Shown here: positions 37,680 through 48,862 of the stretch, piece by piece
How positions within the stretch are numbered: the first letter of the stretch is position 1
Layout: each line of letters begins with the position of its first letter
Assembly: GCA_018389105.1 (NCBI GenBank)
Contig: JACATO010001079.1
Location: 186,001 to 250,000, forward strand
From: Nautilus pompilius
Lineage: Eukaryota; Mollusca; Cephalopoda; Nautilida; Nautilidae
Length of the DNA: 64,000 bases
Direction: 5' to 3'
Program-made: the position numbers and the translations under genes
Notes under the pieces: model-generated
Databases searched by the model: none
What the model saw: the letters and a program-made list of their open reading frames with translations, nothing else
What the model was told of the DNA's origin: nothing

Positions 37680-38800
37680 AGATTTCTGACCCCCGGACTC
37701 TGTTGTGCGACTCTGGAGAACTCTACAGGCATCCGAGCGATTCCCACCTCGAATAAAACTCCTTTCCACGAGACGGTTCGATGATTCTGTTAAACGGGCA
37801 GAGGGGGGGGAGGGGCTGTCCGAAATTAATTTGCTAAATCTGCTGTAATCAGGTACGAGAGACAGCGGAACCGCGACATCTGCATGTCGGGGAAAGGCGT
37901 CGCCGCGCGGAGACGGCTCGAGTGATGACATCCGTTCGATGAGCGAACACCGTGTCCCCTCACGCGCTCCATCGGACCGCGACGAAAATAAAAACAAGTA
38001 AATTATGGTCTCTGTTTTTCACGACGAAGCTCGCGAACTCGGAGAATGGCTAAATCTCCGACAGCGCTTCCGGCGAAGCCACATACTCAGCTCTACCACA
38101 TCGCGGATTCTGGGAGTTCTGTCGGTTTTCCGAAACGTGTGACAGATCGTTGGAAATGCAGCATCGCGTAAACCGGAAACGACCAGAACCATGGCGAAGC
38201 GATATCTAATATCGAAACAAACGTCTGGAATTGCAACGCTTTCAGGCATAAAATAGATCCCTTCTCCCAACAGTTCAAAGAAAGATGGGAACCGTCGTCA
38301 GAAGTCACGGCGATGCTCGGAATGTTCCCGACGCCTCGACCAGAAGTGACGATGCTGGTTCACGTGGCCTGGGAGATCGGTCCGGTCCGAAGCAAGGACT
38401 TAGCGCAACCCGGAAATGGCGGTCGGGGTGGGATTTCTTGTCCGCACACATTTGCTCTACAGATGACATGTCTGACGATCTAGCAGTTCAGAGCAGGATA
38501 TGGACGCCGATAGTCTGCTGCCGTGGCAGTGTGCGGGAAAGCGTTGCTCTGCTGGAAGACTATCGCCGATGCCTGCTGCGCAATGATTGGCAAAACTCCA
38601 GACCTACCTCATCCTTGCACCACTCCGCAGTGCTTCGGGATCCTGCTGATTTGGGTGGACGTAAGAGGTGCGCTGATACCCTCCAAACACCCTACTTCGA
38701 CCGACACAGAACCGAGCCAGAACAACGTAGAATTAAAGCCGATGAGGTCTTATTCCTCGTTCTGAAAGTCGCCGTGTCACCACCTGTCTGACGATTAGCC
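37680..38800. other. GC-rich block, unassigned frames
   Basis: CpG-rich with a 168-codon plus frame (38285-38791) overlapped by an 80-codon frame (38523-38765) and minus-strand frames. I recognise no family in any of them, and the overlap suggests GC-driven chance frames or a decayed gene or element. Confidence 0.3.
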
Positions 38801-41583
38801 GTTGGTCCATGTTCGGGGCTACCCGCTTATACCCCCACCAACCGTCTCTATTGCTAAGCTAATCCCGGTATTTTTGGGGGGGAGATCAAGCATGAAAAAG
38901 ACGAGTTTAGATACAGCAGCTCTGGGACCCCCGAGTAAGGCCGGCCGATATTCAAGCTAGTGAAAATCTCCAGACCAACCGCGTGCCAAGGTCTCAAGAC
39001 GTTAGCAGAACTGTACAGGTAAATTAACGTTACCGCATTTGCGTTGATATCTTTCCTGCCAGGTGAAAAGTTGAACAAAACTATATGGCTGGGCACATGA
39101 AGCACCGCCACTGATCCTGGCTGAAACACTGCCGGAGAGAAGCAGGAACTGTCTTCGGAGAAAACAGTTTTGTGTGGCACGCATTGGTTCACAATCCTAC
39201 ACGCTCTGGCGAGGCTGCCTCGTCTCCATTCAGGCAGCAGGTAGAGCTAGCCTGCCTCTCGGCGGGGACACAAACACAGAAGTCTTTCTGTTTTTGTTTT
39301 TTTTTTAATATCACAATAATTAACTCCCCGGCAACGGGCAGCTTGAATGGAGACGTACGAAAGCACCTTAACCAGAAGGGCCCCTGAGGATAAAACCCAG
39401 CCTGAGCGGAGCGCCGTAGATTTTCGTTTTCAAACAGCGCCATTGTTGATCGTACACCGAGGGAATAAATCAATACATAAATGGATTACCAAAGTGATGA
39501 CAATAAACAAATAAAAATGATCAATAAGACAATATAACGCTTGAAAATGGGGGGGACGCGAGGGACAACGGGGAGAGTAACAGTTAAAAAGGGCATAAAA
39601 ACAAAGTTAACGTTTACATTTCTAAAGTGTCCCATATGGAGACTGAGAGACGGTCCAGGGTTCTGATGTTAACCGGCCGTCAGGATTTTAACTCTTGTAC
39701 AACCGGGTTTTATGCAACCCGTGGTGTGAATATGAATATTTCAGTGGAAAGGTGTCAACGTATCCCTGATCGCTAAAGTTACTATTGTCACAAAAAGGAA
39801 TACAACTCAATTTTGTTTAACAGTCGGCTAAGCTGCCTTTATGCATTCGCGACCGCAGCCATCTGTCGTCGTCCTTGGCACGGACTTACGACCGGGCCAT
39901 CATTAACCCTACATTCCGGTTCTGCCTGCTCCACTCGGCAAGAAGATCGTGCGCACGTTTTTACTTTCGATTTGGCAAATACCGGAAACCGTTCGAAGTT
40001 AAGAATTGTCGATTGTTGCTTTAAAGTGGTATAAAGGGAAATAACTTCGAGTAAGCTTAAGGCTGACAGGAGGAAGGGCGTCGTAACACGACAGTAGATA
40101 GAGGCTCATAAAGTTTCCCGAGCGCAACAAACTCAGGAATCGTTTAACAGAAATCCACTTTTTATAAATTTGTAAAAAAAAAAATTTATATTGTTTGTTG
40201 TCCATTAAAAATATTTAAAACCTAAAGGTCAACGGAAACAAGCATTTTGCATGAAACAGTGTGTGTGTGTGTGTGTGTGCGTGCGGTGACCAGATGAGAA
40301 GAGTCAGAATATCCTATCTATAAATCCCTGTTTTCCCAACCACTTCGAGAACGAGAGTAACTTTTACTGAAACAAAAGTAACTGTAGGGGCGTAGGTAAA
40401 GGAAAGACAACTCGGTTTTTAGTAGAGCTAACACGTGCAGCATGCGGAGCCCAAAGCCCGGTAGGGGGGAGGGGCAGTTGGTCAGGAAAGCTGACAATGT
40501 CTACCTCACGTGGTCCGCTGTCTTTGGTATTGTCGCATTACCGAGCTTAGTCGAGACAAACACACAGTCGACGAGGAGCTGAATCGGAGACAGCGTTACA
40601 CGGATGGAAGGTTAGTTTCCCGACCGGCCGGCCGGGGGCGACACGTCTGTCATATATGGCGTAATGCGAGCGCCCCCCTCCCTGAGGCCAGATCGCGGAA
40701 GTTGGGAACCCCACGTAGAGCGATAAAGCATCTATTTACCCTTCTCGGTTGGTGGTGAGCACATGTAGCGTGTGCCTGGAAAAAATGCACGACGACGTCA
40801 TGTACACGAGCACTTGGCAGCCTGAGGTTTGTCTCTCCCTTTGTCTACTGTCTGGAGGGCCCACTTACGCGCGATTGTGCCTAACTGGGCATGGACAGGC
40901 TGCCCTCGGTACCCACACGTATGCAAGGAGGGTATAGTTGTGTCCCGAGTAGTGGAATTAGTCATCACGAAAGATCTATCGACGGAAAGGTTCGAAAATA
41001 AGCGTTTTTTTTACACGTGTTTTAAAAAATATGATATCCCACGTCCAGCTCAATGCGCTATTTAATTGATTTACGAATGAAATGCGCATAAATTCAATGT
41101 TGGGCCCATAACTTTGGCAAAGTACGATAAGAACCGTATACAAGAACCAGTACACTCTCTGGCAGGATTCTAGAAAATTCAATAAGCCCTTTCAGTTTTA
41201 CCGAGTATCGAAATCGATCGTGACTTGTCTCTGGGACGACCTGCGAGTCGGTTCTCTGACCGGCTCTCAGTCACACAGTAGACGAAACTCGTGAGACCCT
41301 TCAGGAGCGATTATCCGGTCATCCCCTTACCTAGCTAACGTGAAGAAGTCACCGGCTAATTTTTTTTTTTTTTTTTTAACGAGAGACGTAAAGCAACAAC
41401 AACCGCATCAGCGACGAGTTTTCTTCCATCCTCCTTAATCACTGACCTAACAGACCATAGCGTATCCTTAAACGGTATTTAATCGCATTAAATATTTAAA
41501 AATTTTACTTAACAACAGATGCTACGAAAATATGGTATTCTGCCTGTTATGGCACATGACAGTAAAGATTGATTTCTTGTGTG
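38801..41583. other. No supportable gene
   Basis: Includes a small imperfect inverted repeat (CGTCTCCATTCAGGCAGC near 39223 against GCAGCTTGAATGGAGACG near 39338), a (GT)n tract at 40259-40280, and a run of T at about 41361-41377. Short frames show no motif. Confidence 0.45.
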
Positions 41584-41672
41584 TCTTTGCAGCAGCCACT
41601 AAAAGTGAAGTAAAGGTGATCGCTTGATTCTTTGCAGCAGCCATTAAAGATGAAGTACAGATGCGTCTAGGG
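41584..41672. repeat. Two-copy 45-bp tandem duplication
   Basis: TCTTTGCAGCAGCCA(C/T)TAAA with GTGAAGTAAAGGTG or GATGAAGTACAGATG is present twice, 45 bp apart. Confidence 0.7.
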
Positions 41673-42340
41673 GATTTCTATAGTATTCTCTTTTTAATGG
41701 CGGACAATGTATTATAGGAAGGTGTTCTCATAAAATAAGCGATTAAAAAGCTAAAACCGTAAAAATGTTGTATTTTCAATATACCTTTTCATAAGCCATC
41801 GTTATATGATTCTGCATCACGTGGTTCATGGGTGAAAACTGTCTGAATCTTTAAGCCAACGTAGTTCAGAATTTGTACGAACTTTCTTTAATAAACCAGA
41901 TTTCGAATAAGAATTATATTACGATTCTCTCGGTAGTTTTGCCTTTTAAAGTTTCTCATTCTGCTCGTTCACTACCAACCGTCACCATCAGAGGTCTTTG
42001 GCTCGGCGCCATGCTGGGGAAATGGACAGTTAGATGTTGGCCTTCTCAACAAACGCGGATGTGCGACGAAAAGTCTCATTACTATAACTGTTCGTGTTTA
42101 GGTGCGAGAGAAGACCGCAGAACTCGTGTGTTCATTAGCAACCTGACCTGTTCGGCTGAGGTCAGTTTACCGCACAAAAGTTAGGAATATCAATAAAGAG
42201 AGACGCGCCATAGAGTCGGATAATTTCGTATTTACGGCCGACACGACACCGTGTTCTAGAATCAATGGCTGGGGAGCTACGTGAAGCCACTTATTATATT
42301 ACAGGATAATTAGAGAGAGAAACGTTAAGAACAATTCTGT
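41673..42340. other. No gene seen
   Basis: The plus frame 41873-42184 shows no motif. Confidence 0.45.
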
Positions 42341-42792
42341 CTCTCTCTGTGTGTGTGTTTGTGTATGTGTGTGTGTGTGTGTGTGTGTGTTTGTGTTTGT
42401 GTGTAAGAGAGAGAGAGAGAGAGAGAGAGACATGACGTAAATACAGATAGAAATGACATCACAAAGAGCAACAGAGTGTGTGTATGGGTGGGTGCGTGAG
42501 AGAGAGAGAGAGAGAGAGAGAGAGGGAAAGGGATGGCGTCAATACGATAGAAATGACATCACAAAGAACAACAGAGAGAGTGTGTGTGTGTGTGTATGGG
42601 TGGATGCGTGAGAGAGAGAGAGAGAAAGGGATGGCGTCAATACAGATAGAAATGACATCACAAAGAACAACAGAGAGAGTGTGTGTGTATGGGTGGGTGC
42701 GTGAGAGAGAGAGAGAGAAAGGGATGACGTCAATACGGATAGAAATGACATCACAAAGAACACAGAGAGAGTGTGTGTGTATGGGTGGGTGC

Positions 42793-42828
<36 letters not shown>

Positions 42829-43214
42829 GATGGCGTCAATACAGATAGAAATGACATCACAAAGAACAACAGAGAGAGTGTGTGTGTGTGTATGGGTGGA
42901 TGCGTGAGAGAGAGAGAGAGAGAGAGAAAGGGATGGCGTCAATACAGATAGAAATGACATCACAAAGAACAACAGAGAGAGTGTGTGTGTATGGGTGGAT
43001 GCGTGAGAGAGAGAGAGAGAAAGGGATGACGTCAATACGGATAGAAATGACATCACAAAGAACAACAGAGAGTGTGTGTGTGTATGGGTGGGTGCGTGAG
43101 AGAGAGAGAGAGAGAGAGAAAGGGATGGCGTCAATACAGATAGAAATGACATCACAAAGAACAACAGAGAAGTGTGTGTGTGTGTATGGGTGGATGCGTG
43201 AGAGAGAGAGAGAG

Positions 43215-43274
<60 letters not shown>

Positions 43275-43420
43275 AAGGGATGGCGTCAATACAGATAGAA
43301 ATGACATCACAAAGAACAACAGAGAGAGTGTGTGTGTGTGTATGGGTGGATGCGTGAGAGAGAGAGAGAGAAAGGGATGACGTCACAAAGAGATACAGAG
43401 AGAGAGAGAGAATGTGTTTG
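42341..43420. repeat. (GT)n/(GA)n minisatellite with a TGACGTCA-like core, about 10 units
   Basis: Each unit of about 90-155 bp has four parts: a (GA)n tract; a conserved core GGGATGRCGTCAATACAGAT followed by AGAAATGACATCACAAAG and AACAACAGAGAGAG; a short (GT)n; then TATGGGTGG(G/A)TGCGTG. Cores begin near 42432, 42533, 42630, 42722, 42829, 42931, 43024, 43123, 43279 and 43374 (last one truncated). Length differences between units come almost entirely from the (GA)n and (GT)n parts. Frames of 100-211 codons on both strands (RERERE or SLSLSL) are artefacts. Confidence 0.95.
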
Positions 43421-44744
43421 TTTGTTTAATCTTAAAGATACAGTAGTACATGTTAAATAGGAAGGGATGCATTAATATGAAAAATGAAGTTTCTAGACTA
43501 ACATAAATTATTGGTTGGCTAAGTTATGAGAAAAAAAACCACACGGACTTGTTATTTATTGCCGTCTGCCTCTTTATTGGGCAATACTTTCTCATCGGTG
43601 GCTACCGAAAGACAGCTAATTAGAAAAGCTTGTAACACCTCTCCTAAAACAGAGAAGATTGGTGGTACACGTTGAACATTTCCCCACGAATTAACCTAAA
43701 CTGTCTGTTACTGTTGCACAGCCTAATTTTTTTTTTCTTTTTCAAAAAAATTGTTTCTAATGTAATTTACAAACGGCCGTTCGACAGCTTTTCGCAACAA
43801 AACCACCGAAACCACCCACGGACGACTTCCCGCAGACAACAATCGTCAGGACAATGTGGATACGGCGGCATTCGATGCTAGGGCGTTAGCACACTGGGCT
43901 CTCTCTCTGTGTAGAGGACATAACGTATGGGTGGGGGCAGTGCCACACAAAGCGTCTTCTTCACTTTCCACGGGCACCTGTCAACTTAAGAAACCTGTTT
44001 AGAAATCAGGTGACCCCACAGCTACCTACAGACCTTTTGAATCCGGCATGTCGGCACCAGTACAAGGGCGCTCTTGCGATTCTTATAACAACCCATGCAT
44101 TGTGTATAAAATTGGCAACAGGCTTTGATGGAATTGAGTACACAGTTCTCTTTTCGCTGATTTAATTTAATTCTTCAGGAAGGGATACAGTTCGTGTTCT
44201 GCGGATCAGGGACGAGTTAATGTTGTAAATAGGCGGTAATTCCATGACAGCCGTTTGCCAAGAGATACCTGGACTGAAGAGTTTCAGTTCATCTGCACAG
44301 TAGGACGTCGTCAGCTGAAGCAATGAAGTCAGATTCTCATGGAGGAGGTGAGAACGAATTGATATTAATTTTAAAGTCCATACAAATTCTGAACTGCATG
44401 GCATAACAAAGACAAAATCACCTTCCCACCCCATCCACCCAATCCTCAGTCGCGCTGCTGAACGTGACTTTACCACGGCGAGATTAGCAGCAGAAGAACG
44501 GGAGAAGGGCGTAGAGTAAACACGGTTCAAGCTACCATGGCAACGAGATCTGTCGCACAAAAAATTCGAACCGCCGGCGAACAGATTCTGCTAGAGACCG
44601 GGGTCAGCGTCACGTCCCCGTCCCGTCCCCAACACACACCTAGACAGGGCCGTCAGGGTTTGTGCGGTTATCCTTCCGGCTCGAGCGATGCTGCCAATAG
44701 TGTGACATTCAGAGGATGTCCATGCGCTGCCGGATTCAGGCGAG
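43421..44744. other. No supportable gene
   Basis: A minus-strand frame of 132 codons (44162-44560) has no recognised motif. GCGGTTCGAATTTT on the minus strand near 44558-44571 resembles a B-box and may be a SINE trace. Confidence 0.4.
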
Positions 44745-45150
44745 ATGTTCACGTATCGGTCGAATATCTGCTGAACTCCGTCGTCAAATGCCGCTCCTCT
44801 GAGCCAGCAACCACAGACAGCGGGCCGGGAAACCTTGACAAAGGCGCTCTGCTCTCAGACGAATCCAGGTTTGGCGTAAGTAACGCTGGTGTACGACTGT
44901 GGATGGATGTGAGTGGGTGTCGTCAGTCGGCTTGCTGGCGTATGTGCCTGGCGTGCGCTCCCGTGGCCGCCCTTATCTCCTGATCTTGTACCAGCTGAGT
45001 ACCAGTAGGATGAGAACGGGCAGAAGTTGCCACATTACAAGCTAATGCGGCGCAGCCTGATTTAATTCGAGACCGCAGTCAGTCAGGAATGGCGAAAGAT
45101 ATCACAAGGTCTCCATCCGAGACAATGAGGTGACGCCTGGCTGCAGGGCG
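44745..45150 (+). mobile_element. Tc1-like transposase remnant
   Basis: In plus-strand translation, ALLSDESRFGVSNAGVRLW (44846-44902) matches the first catalytic Asp block of Tc1 transposases (V.FSDESRF.L...DGR..VWR). ALPWPPLSPDLVPAEYQ (44955-45005) matches the last catalytic block (LPWPA.SPDLNPIEHLW). QEWRKISQ (about 45082) matches the EEW..IP segment of the C-terminus. The blocks are in different frames, and the middle segment containing the second Asp (DNARPH) is missing, so there is a deletion of roughly 60-80 codons between the first two. The 148-codon frame 44537-44983 contains the first block, but its N-terminal half is not clearly Tc1. Confidence 0.72.
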
Positions 45151-47088
45151 TGTCCGCTACTCCGATTCTCTTAAAATCTCCTTGTTAAACTTTCTAAAAA
45201 CTAAATCTGTCCCCATGTAGACCTTGTTTTCTAATAAGCTACAATGCTAGTTAACGCTGCAGGCGTTCACCGCACGAACCGGGGTTACGGTTTTTCCTAG
45301 ATTTCACTCTTAAGCGGATAAAGAACACAAGCTTTATCTCCGGCATGGTTGTTGCCAGCGGCCATTTTTGTTGCTGGTAAATGAAACTCGTGTATCGTAG
45401 CCGAAACGGAAAACGAAACGCAAAAATGAGAAAAAAAAAAACCCTTAAATATCCGTCGTGATTCGTCTGCTTTTACTTATTAACTGGATAAAAAGGTCTT
45501 TTTAAAAAATAAAAAAAACTGTTAAAGGTTTTAAAACCCTAACAGCATTTGTCTTGCGCCCCCTGGTGGACGTCTCCAGTTCTCTTTCTCCAACCAGCAC
45601 GATACTTCTAAATATCTCGGGGCTTTCTTGTTAACGTGTCGGCCCCGAATCAATAACCCTTAGCCACCACCACCCACCATTTTCCTGGAAGATCCTCCTC
45701 CCCCCCCCAACACGCAAGCCCATTGATTAGCCCCTAACTACAGACGGACGCGATCCCTTTTTTCCCCCTTCTTCTACGGAACTGGAAAGTAAAAATGCAA
45801 TCGTGCCGAGCCCCCTTCTTCCTCGTAATAACCGCTCTGAACTTCCCTCGGAACAACTCGTCGGCATAATTGGTCCTTCGCCGCCCCTCGTACATCATCA
45901 CCCTGCCGAACGTTTTAAAGGGGAAATACGAGACGGGGCGAAGATGCGCGTCCCTATTGATTCGTGCATTGATGATTAGAAAGAGCCGACAAGATCCACT
46001 CTGCAGTATAAAGTGCACACTTTCTATACCTTGTAGTTCCAGTAATGGCCGGTGCCATTCAATGATTTTCAATGCAATCGCCTCTTCGGCGATCGTTGCA
46101 CCAGAGAATAATTTCCGTCGCGCCGAGCCGAGGGAACTTGGCTTTCAGGGGAGCTTTATCCGGGACACCTCCGAGAAACGGAGATAATTCCAGCTAAGCG
46201 GCCAGGGCCTTCCTTTCTCTGCTCCCTTGTTCGCTCTCGGTGAGCGGTAGGAAGCTTCCATCTCCCACTCTCACTTTTCCTTTCTTAAGAACATCTATCC
46301 TACTCTTGTTTCCATGACGCCCATCACAGACAAACACCCCCCCAGTTGTTGTTGTTGTTGCTGTTTTTGTTTTCCGTTCTTAAAAAAATTATCCTTGAAA
46401 TCCGTAATATGTTTTTTAATCAGCGTTAGAACCTCAGATTAATTTAGGTTGTTTGCTTTTCTTTTTGCAATGAAATCACAGAATAAAGAAAGCAAAACCT
46501 TTTTTTTTTTTAAACGAAGAATGATGTGACGTAAAAACGTTCCCGTTAACTTATTTGTTTAAATTCACTTGTCTTCCCTAGACCAAGCAATAAATTTTCA
46601 TTTTATGCGAAAAAGTAAATGTCTGCTGCCGTCAGTTGCGCTATCATTATGATGCTTCTTGCTAAAAGTTCCTCGACCAGGCAATTTTAAAGTAGGTACA
46701 AACTAAGTGATGTAGGCTCAGGGCTTCGGCTGAGATGATGTTCGATTTGAGAGGGGAAATTCGCAAAATGACATTTTAAAAGCTAAAGTCCCTAACCCAC
46801 AGCTCCTTGGTTACCTGTTTTGAATTCACAACAAACCGCCATCGCGTTTTCAGGTGTAAAATCGAAATTGTTTCTGCCTTGTGTTTGTGTGGTTTTCGCT
46901 ATGTGAACGATCACTTCCTATTCGATTCTCCTATAAAATTTTTTGTATACCTTCTAATATTGTTTGTATGCTCATAGTTATGCATAGTGTTTATTTTTAA
47001 TTGATCTAGTGTTCTGCTTTATTTTGTTTTTTTTTACTGGAGGCTGTAGCTAGCTATGTTTAATTTGTACAGATTCAAATAATACTGC

Positions 47089-47090
<2 letters not shown>
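45151..47090. other. No supportable gene; GC-rich part at 45.54-46.23 kb
   Basis: Overlapping frames on both strands at 45734-46187 lie in the GC-rich part and carry no known motif. The rest is AT-rich, with a (GTT)n patch near 46345. Confidence 0.4.

Positions 47091-47155
<65 letters not shown>
47091..47155. repeat. (ATT)n microsatellite
   Basis: Uninterrupted ATT array of about 64 bp. Confidence 0.97.
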
Positions 47156-47479
47156 CCATGACAGATATCCTTCTGCCTGTGTTACCAGATCCAAACAATG
47201 GTCACAGCTGATCAGAAGCACGTTCTTCTGTAGTCGTCCTTCGTCATGCCGTTCTGCTCAAGCCCGAAAACACAACAGTAATAGTAAGTGCTAGTCTTCA
47301 TTTCCAACATTTTGGTTTTTTCTGTCTCCAGATCTTTGTATGTGGAAAGTTTTCCAACTTCCGTGATGGCAACGAGACATTCCCCTTTGTTGGTATAGAC
47401 ACAACAAGCAATTGTCTTTCATGGTGATCTCCAGTCTGTTGGCTTTAATCTTTTAGTCTGTCTGTATAAGCGTGGTCTT
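47156..47479. other. No gene seen
   Basis: Unassigned spacer. Confidence 0.5.
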
Positions 47480-47912
47480 ATCGTTGTTGTGGTTGATGTT
47501 GTGGCTGTTATCATCATTGTTGTGGTTGATGTGGTTGTTATCATTGTTGTGGCTGCTATCATTTTTTGATTGATGTTGTTGATATCATTTGTGGTTGATG
47601 TTCTGTTGTTATCACCATTGTTGTGGTTGATGTGGTTGTTATCATCATTTGTGGTCGATGTTGTGTTGTTATCATTGTTGTGGTTGATGTTGTGTTGTTA
47701 TCATTGTTGTGGTCGATGTTGTGTTGTTATCATCATTTGTGGTCGATGTTGTGTTGTTATCATTGTTGTGGTCGATGTTGTGTTGTTATCATTGTTGTGG
47801 TTGATGTGGTTGTTATCATCATTTGTGGTTAATGTTGTGTTGTGGTTGATGTTGTGGCTGTTATTATCATTTGTGGCTGATGTTGTTATCACTGTTGTGG
47901 TGGTTGTTATCA
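47480..47912 (+). repeat. G/T-rich minisatellite (GTTGTTATCAT family)
   Basis: Irregular tandem repeat of about 26-30 bp units built from TTGTTATCATTGTTGTGG and T(C/T)GATGTTGTG, with ATCATCATTTGTGG variants. The plus strand is strikingly rich in G and T and poor in C. The hydrophobic 166-codon frame (47570-48070) and its shadows come from this repeat and are not a membrane protein gene. Confidence 0.9.
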
Positions 47913-48507
47913 TCAGGACTGACGGGCTCAAGCTACAGAGGAGAACAGGAATAGCCGATGACGTATTGTTTCTAGCATGCGACCATTTTGAAAGGCAAAT
48001 ATTCGACTGCCAAAGGATTGAAATGGAAAGAGAAAAAAATAAAAGTAAAATTGTTAAAATTATACTTTAAAAATCACAAATAAGTTGTGCAATAGAAATA
48101 AACTTTAAATAAATATTTTTTTTTTTAAAAAAATCTGTTAAGTCATACATTTTGTTGAACATCGTCGACGCTAGTATTACACACAGCAGCAGCTGGTCTG
48201 ATTAAAGTTGGACAAATGGCTATAACCGGCGCAGCCAGTCACAGGGCCGAGAAGAGGTTCATTTAAACTACAAAGACACCGAATTTGTGCTTGTTTCTGT
48301 AGTGTTTGTAGATAAGATTTAATCGATATAAAAAATGTAATTTTGTGGTCGATAATATACGTATTGCTATTTAATTAAGAGTTGTCAACTTAAAATTTTT
48401 GTGTTCTCTTAATAGCTATGCATTCGTACTCTAAAGCTCGTCCGGTGAAGGGCAGGACATTTTAATAACAATCCAAGAATTGCACACTCTCTAATATACT
48501 ATAAACT
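47913..48507. other. No gene seen
   Basis: AT-rich unassigned DNA. Confidence 0.5.
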
Positions 48508-48705
48508 GGCGGCGTGACGGTCCGGTAATTAGTCTACTGGAATACTAAAGTGAAGGGTCCTGGTTCGAATCCCGGTCGAAAATGGATCGGTTTGACGTAT
48601 CTCTCTGGCATGAAATGTTCTAGTTTTTCTTACCAGCCGACCACGTGGATTCCTCCCACATCTAAATAATAAAGAATATCGGTGACTAATCCCAGCACAT
48701 TGTTC
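48508..48705 (+). mobile_element. tRNA-derived SINE, best-preserved copy
   Basis: The head GGCGGCGTGACGGTCCGGTA, with an A-box-like region through TAGTCTACTGG, is followed by a strong B-box GTCCTGGTTCGAATCCCGG (48549-48567). Then comes a linker and the shared module GATTCCTCCCACATCTAAAT then AATAAAGAATATCGG. The A-to-B spacing fits an internal Pol III promoter. The 3' end runs directly into a short tandem repeat. Confidence 0.85.
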
Positions 48706-48708
48706 TCC

Positions 48709-48862
48709 CCTGCTTTGTTTAGAGGGCTGGCATTAGAGGCCCCCCTGTCGGCCGAGCCTAGTTGGTTTAGAGAGCTAGCACTAGAAGCTCCCCCTGCCGG
48801 CATGTCGACCCTGCTTGGTTTAGAAAATTGGCACTAGAGGCTCCCCCTGCCGGCATGCTGAT
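48709..48862 (+). repeat. Three-copy ~52-bp tandem repeat at SINE 3' end
   Basis: Three successive units of 48, 52 and 54 bp share GTTTAGA..GCT(G/A)GCA then TAGAGGC.CCCCCTG(C/T)CGGC. They sit immediately 3' of the SINE and may be its expanded tail. Confidence 0.85.

Noticed and set aside
42459-43386. Arg/Glu-rich (RERERE) and Ser/Leu-rich proteins
   Set aside because: Artefacts of the (GA)n/(GT)n minisatellite.
43860-43900. tRNA-like sequence around GGGCGTTAGCACACTGGGC
   Set aside because: Only an A-box-like stretch is visible, and no B-box at the right spacing.
47570-48070. Hydrophobic 166-residue membrane protein
   Set aside because: Its repeated Leu/Val/Cys segments come from the G/T minisatellite, with no conserved motif beyond it.
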